Below, piece after piece: positions 51,121 through 58,951 of a DNA stretch of 64,000 nt. The notes under the pieces were generated by a model. The model saw only the letters and a program-made list of their open reading frames with translations. It had not been told where the DNA came from and ran no database searches. Source of the DNA: JBJXHN01 sp046233135 (GTDB lineage: Bacteria > Pseudomonadota > Alphaproteobacteria > Rhodospirillales > Rhodospirillaceae). Position numbers and translations under genes: made by a program. The stretch lies in contig JBJXHN010000002.1 in the NCBI GenBank assembly GCA_046233135.1, forward strand, positions 1-64,000, written 5' to 3'. The stretch's first letter is position 1, and every line of letters starts with the position of its first letter.

Positions 51121-52106
51121 TCCATTTCCGTGAAAACCGGCGGGTGGCCGTGGTTCTCAACAAACGGGCCGGAGCTCTGCTTGGTCGGGACGGGTCGGCG
51201 CTGGTGGCCCGCATGCGCCAGCAGCTGGAAGACGCCGGCCTGGAACCGGATTTGCACGTGGTCTCTCCTCGCCGGGTGGACGAGGCTCTGGGACGGGTGC
51301 TCTCCGCTTCTCCGGCGCCGCTGGCCCTGCTGATCGGTGGCGGGGACGGCACCATCGCTGCGGCCATCGACCGCCTGACCGGACGTTCGGTGCCATTGGG
51401 GATCCTGCCGCTGGGCACGCTGAATCTGGTGGCCCGCGACCTGTTGATCCCGCTGGATCCGGAACAGGCGCTCCAGGCCCTGATCGAGGGGGTGCAGGGG
51501 CGGATCGACATGCCGCGGATCAACGATCTGCCGTTTCTCAATCTGGCGGTGATGGGCATCCTGCCGGCCATCACCCGCATGCGGGAACGGCAGCGCGGAG
51601 CGAAAAGCCTGGTCGGCTGGCTGCGGGCAGGTTGGCTGGCCTTTCGCTTGTTCAAGCACCGTCCCCGCCAGCGGCTGCAGCTGGAACGCCCCGGGCAGCC
51701 GCGCCAGTCGGTGCAGACCTACGCTCTGGCCGTCGGCAACAACCAGTACAGCGAGGAGCCCGGGCTTCTCGTCTCCCGGGATCATCTGAACGACGGGACC
51801 CTGTCGGTGCATGTGGCCCGGCACCGGCATCTGTTTCAACTGCTGCGGACGCTGATCGGTGTCGGTATCGGCGACTGGCGGCACGACAGTGCGCTGGAAT
51901 GTCTGGAGGCCGACCGTCTGATCATCCATAGCCGCCGACCGAAAATCCACGCCACCGTTGACGGAGAGGTCCGTTTGATGCGCACACCGGTGATTATTAC
52001 CCAGCATGTGGCGGCCCTGGCGGTGCTGGTGCCCCGTGCGGCCGCCGGGCGGATTCATGATCCCTCTCCATCACCCCTGATGCTGACGGAGGTGATCGAT
52101 GCCTAG
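51117..52106 (+). CDS. Diacylglycerol kinase-family lipid kinase
   Basis: A 329-residue protein of the DagK/YegS catalytic family. It has VVLNKRAGALLG, the nucleotide motif IGGGDGTIAAAIDRL, PLGTLNLVARDL, a central substrate lobe, and the C-terminal DGEVRLMRTPV loop. These enzymes phosphorylate diacylglycerol, sphingoid bases or related lipids at the membrane. The four-base overlap with the kinase gene and an eight-base overlap with the phosphoesterase gene place it in the stress operon. The lipid substrate is unknown. Confidence 0.9.
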   Translation: MIHFRENRRVAVVLNKRAGALLGRDGSALVARMRQQLEDAGLEPDLHVVSPRRVDEALGRVLSASPAPLALLIGGGDGTIAAAIDRLTGRSVPLGILPLGTLNLVARDLLIPLDPEQALQALIEGVQGRIDMPRINDLPFLNLAVMGILPAITRMRERQRGAKSLVGWLRAGWLAFRLFKHRPRQRLQLERPGQPRQSVQTYALAVGNNQYSEEPGLLVSRDHLNDGTLSVHVARHRHLFQLLRTLIGVGIGDWRHDSALECLEADRLIIHSRRPKIHATVDGEVRLMRTPVIITQHVAALAVLVPRAAAGRIHDPSPSPLMLTEVIDA

Positions 52107-52986
52107 GGTCGCCCACCTCTCCGATCTCCATTTCGGTCGGGTAGACGCCTCCGTTGTGACGGCGATGACAGCCGAGATCGCCGGACAGGACCCGGATCTG
52201 GTGATCATCAGCGGAGATCTGACCCAGCGCGCCCGGCACAGCCAGTTCCGCGAGGCCAAAGCGTTCATGGATGGCTTGCTGCGGCCGGTGCTGGTGGTGC
52301 CGGGGAACCACGACGTGCCGGCCTGGAACCTGTTCAGCCGATTTCTGGGACCCCATCGCCGCTTCCGCCGCCTGATCACCGATGATACCAACCCCTTTCT
52401 CAGTGACGGCCGGCTGGCGGTGGCGGGCATCACCACATCCCGCCCGGCGGTGATGCACTGGGATTGGGCGATGGGCCGCATTTCCACCCGCCGCGCCCGC
52501 AGCGTGGCCCGTCTTTTCGAAGCCCAGCCAGCGGAGTGTCTGCGGTTGCTGGTCACCCACCATCCCCTGATCGCCATGGATGGTTCGGTGGCCGAAGCGG
52601 GAAGCGACGCGGCCGAGAGCGGCGCGGCGGCGAAAGGGGCGTTCAACACCCGCGCGGCCTTGCGTGAACTGGCGCCGGCCCGGGTCGATCTGATGCTCAG
52701 CGGCCATTGGCATCGCAGCCAGGCCGCCTGTGTTCCCCTTCCCGGAGCGCGGACCTGGAATGCGGTGGCCGTCCATGCTGCCAGCGCGCTGTCCACCCGT
52801 CTGCGGGGAGAGCCCAACGCCTATAACATCATCGACGCTGATCCTCATGGGCCGGCGGTGACGGTGACCGTGCGGGCCTGGGACGGGCGCCGCTTCCGGG
52901 ATCACCGGACGCGGCATTTCAGCCGTGCCGGCGGGGTCTGGCGCCCTATAGACAATTTTCTGTCAAGCAAAAATTCTGGAACCTGA
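52099..52986 (+). CDS. Calcineurin-like metallophosphoesterase
   Basis: A 295-residue binuclear metallophosphoesterase. The five motifs are present: SDLHFG, ISGDLTQRA, GNHDVPAW, THHPLI and SGHWHRSQ. It resembles CpdA/Icc-like enzymes, which hydrolyse cyclic nucleotides or other phosphodiesters; the substrate is not clear. It overlaps the lipid-kinase gene by eight bases and ends the operon. The C-terminal region is an additional beta-rich segment. Confidence 0.9.
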   Translation: MPRVAHLSDLHFGRVDASVVTAMTAEIAGQDPDLVIISGDLTQRARHSQFREAKAFMDGLLRPVLVVPGNHDVPAWNLFSRFLGPHRRFRRLITDDTNPFLSDGRLAVAGITTSRPAVMHWDWAMGRISTRRARSVARLFEAQPAECLRLLVTHHPLIAMDGSVAEAGSDAAESGAAAKGAFNTRAALRELAPARVDLMLSGHWHRSQAACVPLPGARTWNAVAVHAASALSTRLRGEPNAYNIIDADPHGPAVTVTVRAWDGRRFRDHRTRHFSRAGGVWRPIDNFLSSKNSGT

Positions 52987-53119
52987 GGTCCCGGGGTGCG
53001 TTTGTGGTGCAAGAGGGCGTGATGAGCCCCTAACCAATTGCGCTCTAACGGAGTAACGGGCTCTTTTGAGGTGGTTTCAACCCCGAGCCCTGTTCACACT
53101 GGACCACAGGAGAGTTCCT

Positions 53120-53344
53120 ATGCGTTCGATGGGTATTGCAGCTGTTCTGGCCGTGACTTTGGGGCTGAGCGCCTGCACGGGCATGAACAACAAACAGCAG
53201 TCGGCTTTGAGCGGTGGCGCCATCGGTGCCGGTGTCGGGGCGGCCGGGGCTGCCATTACCGGCGGCAGTCTCGCCGGCGGTGCGGCCTTGGGTGGCGCGG
53301 TCGGCGCGGCCGGCGGGTACCTGAAGGAAGAGTTGCAGGACTAA
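53120..53344 (+). CDS. Glycine-zipper lipoprotein
   Basis: A 74-residue envelope lipoprotein. The signal MRSMGIAAVLAVTLGLSAC has lipobox LSAC, and the mature protein is a glycine zipper (GGAIGAGVGAAGAAITGG and GGAALGGAVGAAGG), a pattern for membrane insertion or oligomers as in SlyB/Rick-17kDa-like proteins. CAGGAGAG precedes the ATG. It lies before the OmpA-like gene; both may support envelope integrity. Confidence 0.88.
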   Translation: MRSMGIAAVLAVTLGLSACTGMNNKQQSALSGGAIGAGVGAAGAAITGGSLAGGAALGGAVGAAGGYLKEELQD

Positions 53345-53459
53345 TTTCGTTCTCGGCGGAGTCCGCCTTTACGCATCTCGCCTGATCGAGATCCGCTTTT
53401 CCGCGATCCGAGCCCCAGGTGGATCCGCCGACCCGACTTTCACGATCAAGGAGACGACG

Positions 53460-54407
53460 ATGAACCGGCTTCGCACCCTGGTGCCGGCAACGGCCGCCGC
53501 TTGCCTTGCCTTGGCTCTTCCCACCCTGGCCCATGCCGCCAGCGAGAAAGGCTTCAATTATGCTGGTCCGTTCGACGGCCTGGATACGGTGACCACCGTG
53601 GCGCACGGTGGCCCGGGCTTCAACGGCGCCCTGTTCGACGAGTACAAGAAGCTCGCCCTGTTCGAGGCGGAAAACCAGTACGACTTCATCGACGGCGAGA
53701 TTTTCGCCGGCAAGGCCAAGCTGGCGTTGCGCGGCACCACGCCGCAGGCTGCCGACCCGACCACCTATGACATCGACAGCGCGTCGGATCTGCAGGACCT
53801 GCAGGCCGGTCGGACGGAACTGATCGGTGCCCTGGCCATGAACGCCGGACAGGCCTATCCCCAGCTCGCTGCCAAGGCCCAGGTGACTTATGACTGCTGG
53901 GTCGAGCAGACCGAAGAAGGCCATCAGGCTTGGCACATCAAAAGCTGCGAGCAGGATTTCTCAGAAGCGATGAAGGCCCTGCACGAGGCGATGGGGGAAC
54001 GGGCGATCCTGGCCGAAAGCACCATCTACTTCGACTTCGACCGCGCCGATATCCGCGACGACGGCCAGATGGCGCTGGATGATCTGGTGGCCAACCTGGA
54101 CAACAAGGATGACGTGGTGATGAACGTCACCGGTCACGCCGACCGCTCCGGGTCTGCGGATTATAACCAGGCCCTGTCCGAACGCCGGGCCGAGGCCGTG
54201 CGCAACGAACTGGCCCGTCAGGGGTTGCGGATCGGAGAGGTGCGCATCGATCTGGATGCCGAAGGCGAATCCCAGCCGGCCGTGGCCACCGCTGACGGCG
54301 TGCGCGAACCCCTGAACCGCCGGGTGCAGGTGGATGCGGTGGCGGCCGATCATATGGCGGCCAGCCCGGTCAGCCAGCAGCAGGCCATGGCGACCCGCTT
54401 GTGGTAA
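53460..54407 (+). CDS. OmpA-family peptidoglycan-associated outer-membrane protein
   Basis: A 315-residue exported protein. A signal peptide (MNRLRTLVPATAAACLALA, ending in AHAA) is followed by a family-specific region of about 155 residues and an OmpA C-terminal domain: STIYFDFDRADI, VTGHADRSGSADYNQALSERRAEAV and NRRVQVDAV, which bind peptidoglycan. It resembles Pal-like alphaproteobacterial proteins. CAAGGAGACG precedes the ATG. Inverted repeats follow the stop and may end the transcript. Confidence 0.93.
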   Translation: MNRLRTLVPATAAACLALALPTLAHAASEKGFNYAGPFDGLDTVTTVAHGGPGFNGALFDEYKKLALFEAENQYDFIDGEIFAGKAKLALRGTTPQAADPTTYDIDSASDLQDLQAGRTELIGALAMNAGQAYPQLAAKAQVTYDCWVEQTEEGHQAWHIKSCEQDFSEAMKALHEAMGERAILAESTIYFDFDRADIRDDGQMALDDLVANLDNKDDVVMNVTGHADRSGSADYNQALSERRAEAVRNELARQGLRIGEVRIDLDAEGESQPAVATADGVREPLNRRVQVDAVAADHMAASPVSQQQAMATRLW

Positions 54408-54417
54408 CGGCCGCATA

Positions 54418-54523
54418 GAGCATCAAGCGGAAAGGCGGAAACCAATCCTCCGGCCCGCTTGATGCTCCAACCATATGATTCGAGATCAAAATACGCGCGT
54501 TAAATCGATCCCGATTTAACGCG
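54418..54523. repeat. two adjacent palindromic intergenic repeats
   Basis: First element: 13-base perfect arms (54418-54430 and 54455-54467, arm GAGCATCAAGCGG). Second: 12-base perfect arms with a 4-base loop (54496-54507 and 54512-54523, arm CGCGTTAAATCG). The AACCATATGATT between them recurs inverted at about 62504-62515, so they belong to the repeat family at 62.5 kb. The first could terminate the OmpA-like gene transcript. Confidence 0.8.
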
Positions 54524-54571
54524 GTTTGATCGAGCCGCCGTTGCACGAGACAAACGAGAAGGAGACTTCCC

Positions 54572-54766
54572 ATGGGCCTTGAATTCGGCTTCTTCGGCCT
54601 GATCCTGCTGGCTTTGGACATCTGGGCGGGGGTGAATGTGGTGAATAGTCCCACCACCTCTACCGGAGGCAAGGTGGTTTGGATCCTACTATTGATCCTA
54701 CTGCCGCTGATTGGCTTCCTGATCTGGCTGTTCGCGGGGCCGCGCTCCCGCACCGCCCTGACCTGA
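54572..54766 (+). CDS. Small membrane protein with PLDc_N-type domain
   Basis: A 64-residue membrane protein with two hydrophobic segments: FGLILLALDIWAGVNVVNS and VVWILLLILLPLIGFLIWLFAG, and the short motif GPRSR. This is the pattern of the phospholipase D N-terminal (PLDNc) family found as stand-alone proteins. Function is unknown. GAAGGAGACTTCCC lies before the ATG, supporting real translation. Confidence 0.82.
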   Translation: MGLEFGFFGLILLALDIWAGVNVVNSPTTSTGGKVVWILLLILLPLIGFLIWLFAGPRSRTALT

Positions 54767-54790
54767 TCCCCCGAAAGACATGTCCGGGGA

Positions 54791-54938
54791 CTAGCGCACT
54801 GACCCATTCAGATGCTTTAGCGGTCAGTGAGCTAGAGCAAATCCCGAGCGGACGGAATCGTCCGCGACGACGTATTTGCTTTAAAACCAATATCCTAGAG
54901 CGTACGAAGCGACCGTAAGGGAGCGAAGAACGCTCTAG
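54791..54938. repeat. array of three CTAG-ended palindromes
   Basis: Element A: 14-base arms with one mismatch (54791-54804 and 54822-54835), from CTAGC to GCTAG. Element B: outer AGCAAAT/ATTTGCT (54836-54842, 54874-54880) around GCGGACG-GAAT-CGTCCGC (54848-54865). Element C: CTAGAGCGT (54895-54903) with ACGCTCTAG (54930-54938). They run back to back in a gene-free 330-base gap (54767-55096), which otherwise holds only the hairpin at 55022-55061. Confidence 0.8.
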
Positions 54939-55021
54939 GACGTTGTCTATGGATCAACTTTTCGAACTTCGGCTCTGACGCCTTCGTTTGGATCGATGCA
55001 CCAGGCCTTCGGTGCCGGACA

Positions 55022-55061
55022 CAATGCGGGCCGCCGTTGTTTCCAACGGCGGCCCGCATTG
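55022..55061. terminator. 18-base perfect inverted repeat before the methyltransferase gene end
   Basis: Arms at 55022-55039 and 55044-55061 are perfect complements with a 4-base loop (TTTC on the plus strand). It lies 36 bases past the stop of the minus-strand methyltransferase gene. There is no long T-run, but the stem is among the longest in the window and could end or stabilise that transcript. Confidence 0.6.
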
Positions 55062-55096
55062 CTTCTTGAGAACCGATGTCGGAATGGCTGCGGCTG

Positions 55097-55972
55097 TCAG
55101 CCGCCCAGGATCTTTTTCAGGCCACCGAACAGGCCACCGCTTTCGGGCGCCTTCTCCGGCTTCACCAGTTCCAGGCAGACCACAGCGCGCGCAGCGGCAG
55201 CGTAGTCATCGTCGAAGCCGTCGCTGGCGTGGATGTTGTAATATTCCAGGTCGGCGCATTCGTTGGCGGTGGAGACCTGCCAGCCGTCGGCGGTGTAGCG
55301 GTAATAGGTCTCGTTGGCCGTATGCCCGCCGAACGCCTGTTTGACTTGCTTCACCCGGGCCTTGTCGAACTGCTGCAGCCAGCCGTGGTCTTCATAGGTG
55401 CCAAAGGGCACGGTCAGCAGCAACTGGCCGCCGGGCGCAAGCACACGGCTGAATTCGCGGATGGCATCCTCGAACGAGTTCGGCTCTGCATGGGGATAGG
55501 GGTTCTTCTTGTTCCATGTCTTGAATTCGTAGCTAAAGCCCACGTGCTCCAGGGTGGAGATGCAGACCACGGAACTGGCGGCCCCGTCCTTCAGCAGCAT
55601 CGAGCGCAGGTCCCCGAAGACATAGGACAGCGGCGGCCGCAGGGTGATGTAGTCGGTGTCGAAGGTGTAGATCATCACCTTCCGGCCTTCCATGTCGGGA
55701 AGGTCGAGGATCAGCGGCGCATTGAACGTGGACCCCGCGTCCACCACCCAGCCGTCCCCCTTGGTCAGACGGGACAGCACCCAGGGATATTCCACCACCC
55801 GTTCGTCCAGCCGGGGGCCGTAGCCCTCGGGCAGCCTGGCGCCGGTGCGGAACAGTTCCATGCGGGCCGTGTCCCGCAGCACCTCGTCCAGGACCTGGTT
55901 CTTGAACTTGGAGTAGCCCACCGACCATGGCAGGCGTCCTCCCTCGATATAAGCCTCAATGGGCGTTGCCAT
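55097..55972 (-). CDS. SAM-dependent methyltransferase, polysaccharide cluster
   Basis: A 291-residue class I methyltransferase. The SAM region is WVVDAGSTFNAPLIL (an atypical motif I), DTDYITLRPPLSYVFGDLRS, and the Methyltransf_11-like EFSRVLAPGGQLLLTVPFG. The C-terminus ends in a Gly-rich stretch. The acceptor is unknown; methylation of a sugar in the exported polysaccharide is plausible from location. It follows the capsule-type gene by about 70 bases on the same strand. Confidence 0.8.
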   Translation of the reverse strand: MATPIEAYIEGGRLPWSVGYSKFKNQVLDEVLRDTARMELFRTGARLPEGYGPRLDERVVEYPWVLSRLTKGDGWVVDAGSTFNAPLILDLPDMEGRKVMIYTFDTDYITLRPPLSYVFGDLRSMLLKDGAASSVVCISTLEHVGFSYEFKTWNKKNPYPHAEPNSFEDAIREFSRVLAPGGQLLLTVPFGTYEDHGWLQQFDKARVKQVKQAFGGHTANETYYRYTADGWQVSTANECADLEYYNIHASDGFDDDYAAAARAVVCLELVKPEKAPESGGLFGGLKKILGG

Positions 55973-56043
55973 GGGCGGTATCCTCGTTTGCGTGCCGCAG
56001 CGGGCCCCTTGCTACGGCTCCCCCCCTTCGGGATGATCGCAGG

Positions 56044-57750
56044 TCATTTGGCGTCGTGCAGGCCCAGCCGCTCGGCTTCGTAAATGAACGGACTTCCGGT
56101 AAGAATGCCGTCGCAGACGACGTCGAGACCAGGGAAATGTCCCGGCGCAAGGTCGTCCAGGCCATTCAGTGTGACCTCATAGGCCCGCTTGGTACCGGGG
56201 ATCATGAACGGCAGCGGAATCATGCGGCGGAAGAAGAAGTGGAAGGCGTAGCGTCGGGCCAGCGCCGTCTGTTCCTTGGTCATCGGTCCGGCGGTGGGCA
56301 GCTGATCGAGCAGACGGAAGTAGTCCTCTGCCGAACTGGCGTCCATGGTCAGGCCCTTATTGCGGATCCAGGCTTCGCCGCCGACCACCACAGGAATGCC
56401 CATGCTGGTCAGTTCTATCCCCGTCTTGGTGCCGAAGATGACCACGGAGTTGCAGACTTCCATGGCGGCATAGGTGCTGACATTGCTGTCGGCGTCGACG
56501 ATGAAGATATTGGGGGGCATCTCCGGGAAAACCTTGTACAGCTCCGGTGCCAAGGGCTGCTGAGAAGGCGTGGTTCCGCGGATCTCGGCGGGGTGAATGC
56601 GCAGCAGCAGCTGCACATCGGGCCGTCCGGCAAAATAGCGTATGGTTTCCACCGCCCAGCTCAGCATGGTGTCGAACGCATTGGCGTGGAAGTGCAGCTG
56701 GGCGTCCCACATGACGTTGCTGAGCATGCCGATGATGGGCTTGTTCAGGTCCAGGCCGACGCTTTGGGCGTAGGCCGTGAAGTCCTCGTCGGGCTTCTCG
56801 TGGAACCAGATCCAGTCCCGGGTGCCTTTCCAGCGGCTCTTCAGGTAATCCATGATCTGGTTTTCCTGGACATCGGACCAGGGCATGGAGCGCCAGGCCT
56901 CCACCGGCTCGTCGAGCATGGTGTGGTGGTAGCTGTTGTCATGGCTGAAGATGAAGGTGTTGCGGCGATAGGCCGGGTTCCAGTTGACCACCCGCACGCC
57001 CTTGGAACGGACGGCTTCGCCGACCATGCCCTGGGGCACGTAGATGCCGTGGTGGAACACCGCCACATCGAAGCCTTCCTGGTCGATCAGCCGCTGTACG
57101 GCGCGGACCACCAGGACGGAGGCTTCCAGATAGCGACGCTGAACGGCCTCGCCGTATTCCAGGCCTTCCAGGTCGCCGCGCGCGAAATAGCGCAGGGCGC
57201 CGGCGCGGGCGTGTTCACCCACAGCCATGCCATCCAGAGTGATGGTTCCCAGATCCGCGCTGGGGGTGTCGTTGGCGATGGAACGGGCTTCCGCCCGGTC
57301 GGCTTCGGTCAGCAGGCTGCCCAAGGTGTGGCGGGGCACGCCGTAGGGACCGAAGTTCTGTTCGCCCATGCGCTGGCAGCCCGGGCAGACCACATCGGCG
57401 ACCTTGTAGTCGATGATGGTGGTCGGATCGGGAATGTCGGCCCGCTCCACCCGCTGACAGGCGTTCAGCACACCGTCGCATTGCAAATGCTGGACCCGGG
57501 CACCCCGCATGGTCAGGGCCATGGTCAAGGTGGATTCCAGCGAGCTGCAGTGGGCGAAACCGGTCACGGTGGTGGCGACCAGGACCTTTTTGCCCTTGGC
57601 CTTCTCAAGAAAGGCGCTCCAGCGCTCGGGTTCCTTGCGCACCAGATCCGGCGGAGCGGTGAGAACGGGAGGTCCGACGGGATTGGGGGCAGGAGGGGTC
57701 CCAGACGAGAGCAGGCGCCTTTTCAAGGCGTGACCGATTTTCCGAAGCAT
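56044..57750 (-). CDS. Capsule polysaccharide biosynthesis-type glycosyltransferase
   Basis: A 568-residue cytoplasmic protein resembling the capsule synthesis (KpsC/KpsS, Caps_synth) group. Features are an N-terminal AFLEKAKGKKVLVATTVTGFAHCSSLEST segment (split: GKKVLVATTVTGF), CPGCQRMGEQNFGPYGVPRH with a cysteine pair, VRVVNWNPAYRRNTFIFSHD, and C-terminal GTKTGIELTSMGIPVVVGG, the GT-B-like sugar-nucleotide motif. It probably adds sugars to a surface polysaccharide. The ATG at 57750 lacks a strong ribosome-binding site. It is divergent from wzm. Confidence 0.78.
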   Translation of the reverse strand: MLRKIGHALKRRLLSSGTPPAPNPVGPPVLTAPPDLVRKEPERWSAFLEKAKGKKVLVATTVTGFAHCSSLESTLTMALTMRGARVQHLQCDGVLNACQRVERADIPDPTTIIDYKVADVVCPGCQRMGEQNFGPYGVPRHTLGSLLTEADRAEARSIANDTPSADLGTITLDGMAVGEHARAGALRYFARGDLEGLEYGEAVQRRYLEASVLVVRAVQRLIDQEGFDVAVFHHGIYVPQGMVGEAVRSKGVRVVNWNPAYRRNTFIFSHDNSYHHTMLDEPVEAWRSMPWSDVQENQIMDYLKSRWKGTRDWIWFHEKPDEDFTAYAQSVGLDLNKPIIGMLSNVMWDAQLHFHANAFDTMLSWAVETIRYFAGRPDVQLLLRIHPAEIRGTTPSQQPLAPELYKVFPEMPPNIFIVDADSNVSTYAAMEVCNSVVIFGTKTGIELTSMGIPVVVGGEAWIRNKGLTMDASSAEDYFRLLDQLPTAGPMTKEQTALARRYAFHFFFRRMIPLPFMIPGTKRAYEVTLNGLDDLAPGHFPGLDVVCDGILTGSPFIYEAERLGLHDAK

Positions 57751-58090
57751 GTGTCGCCGTATGTCGTAAATGAAAATGCTCTAGGACAAGATCGTACAGA
57801 TCATATCCAGCCGCGGCTTTATGCCATGCCGGTCCCCATGGGCGCGAGCGAAAATTCAAGACCTCCCTGACCCAAAAGGGGAGAAATCGAAAGTTTTGCC
57901 CGGTAACCCTCGTGCGGGCGGTATGGAAATGCCGTTTTCCGCCGCCATTTGGTGGTTCGCGGTTCCCGTCTGACAGTCTGTGCCCTGAACCCTACACAGG
58001 GTCTCCTTGATAGGGTATACCCTGCCGTCCGATGTCGCCGGAGCATGGAAAGGGCCGGTCGGGATCGCTTGCGAAAAAGGGCTGTCTTTC
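57751..58090. other. 340-base divergent region before wzm
   Basis: No gene is supported. ATGCTCTAGG at about 57776-57785 is the end of a repeat of the CTAG family. Near wzm there are two palindromes of one motif: ACCCT-ACAC-AGGGT (57989-58002) and AGGGTATACCCT (58012-58023), possible operators for the export operon. Promoters were not identified. Confidence 0.5.
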
Positions 58091-58948
58091 ATGAGTAATC
58101 CCGAGACCGTTCGGGCCTCCGGACCCAAGCGCCAGGAAATCGTCATCCGGCCGCCGAAACGGTTCGCCGAGATCAATCTGCGGGAACTTTGGGCCTATCG
58201 GACCCTTCTCAATTCCATGGTGCGGCGACAACTGCGGCTAGAATTCGACCAGCAGTACCTTGCCTATGTGTGGGCGGTGGCGCGGCCGGTCCTGATGGTG
58301 ATCGTCTTCGCCTTGTTTCGAAACCTCTCCGAAGCGAAGACAGGGGTGCACATCCCCTATGCCTTGTATGTCTATGGCGGCCTGATCCTGTGGTTCCATT
58401 TTACCGAGACGGTGAAGGACACGGCCCTGTCGGTGAAGACGAATGTGGGGCTGGTGCAGAAGGTTTATTACCCCCGGGTGATCAACCCCCTTGCGGCGAT
58501 TCTGTCGAACATGGTCACATTCTCCATCGCCACGGTACCGCTGGTCTTCATGATGGGGCTGTTCGGGGAATATCCCGGTTGGCGCCTGCTTCTGCTGCCG
58601 GTTGTTCTGTTGCAGATGGAATTGCTGATTTTCGGAGCCGGCTGCATCTTCGCGTCGCTGGGATTGCAGAGCAACGACTGGGACCGCTTCCTGACCTTCG
58701 CCCTGTATATCGGTCTGTTCGTCTCGCCGGTGATCTATTCGCCGCAGATGCTGCCGCCCAACGCGCAGCCGATCTATGCCATGAACCCCATGGTGGGGAC
58801 GCTTCTGGCGTTCCGCTCTACCCTGTTCGACGGTTTCGAATGGCCAGTTTGGGAGTGGTTCTATTCCCTGGGCTTCTCGGCAGCGTTGGCCGTGATCGGG
58901 CTGATGATGTTCCAGCACGCTGAAAAACACTTCGTGGACAAGCTGTAA
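58091..58948 (+). CDS. wzm: Polysaccharide ABC exporter permease (Wzm-type)
   Basis: A 285-residue ABC-2 permease. The N-terminal cytoplasmic part (INLRELWAYRTLLNSMVRRQL) and six hydrophobic segments match Wzm/KpsM exporters: WAVARPVLMVIVFALFR, YALYVYGGLILWFHFTETV, PLAAILSNMVTFSIATVPL and FLTFALYIGLFVSPVIY, with NPMVGTLLAFRSTLF near the end. It exports lipid-linked O-antigen or capsule chains across the inner membrane. wzt follows three bases after the stop. The ATG at 58091 lacks a clear ribosome-binding site. Confidence 0.9.
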   Translation: MSNPETVRASGPKRQEIVIRPPKRFAEINLRELWAYRTLLNSMVRRQLRLEFDQQYLAYVWAVARPVLMVIVFALFRNLSEAKTGVHIPYALYVYGGLILWFHFTETVKDTALSVKTNVGLVQKVYYPRVINPLAAILSNMVTFSIATVPLVFMMGLFGEYPGWRLLLLPVVLLQMELLIFGAGCIFASLGLQSNDWDRFLTFALYIGLFVSPVIYSPQMLPPNAQPIYAMNPMVGTLLAFRSTLFDGFEWPVWEWFYSLGFSAALAVIGLMMFQHAEKHFVDKL

Positions 58949-58951
58949 GCC

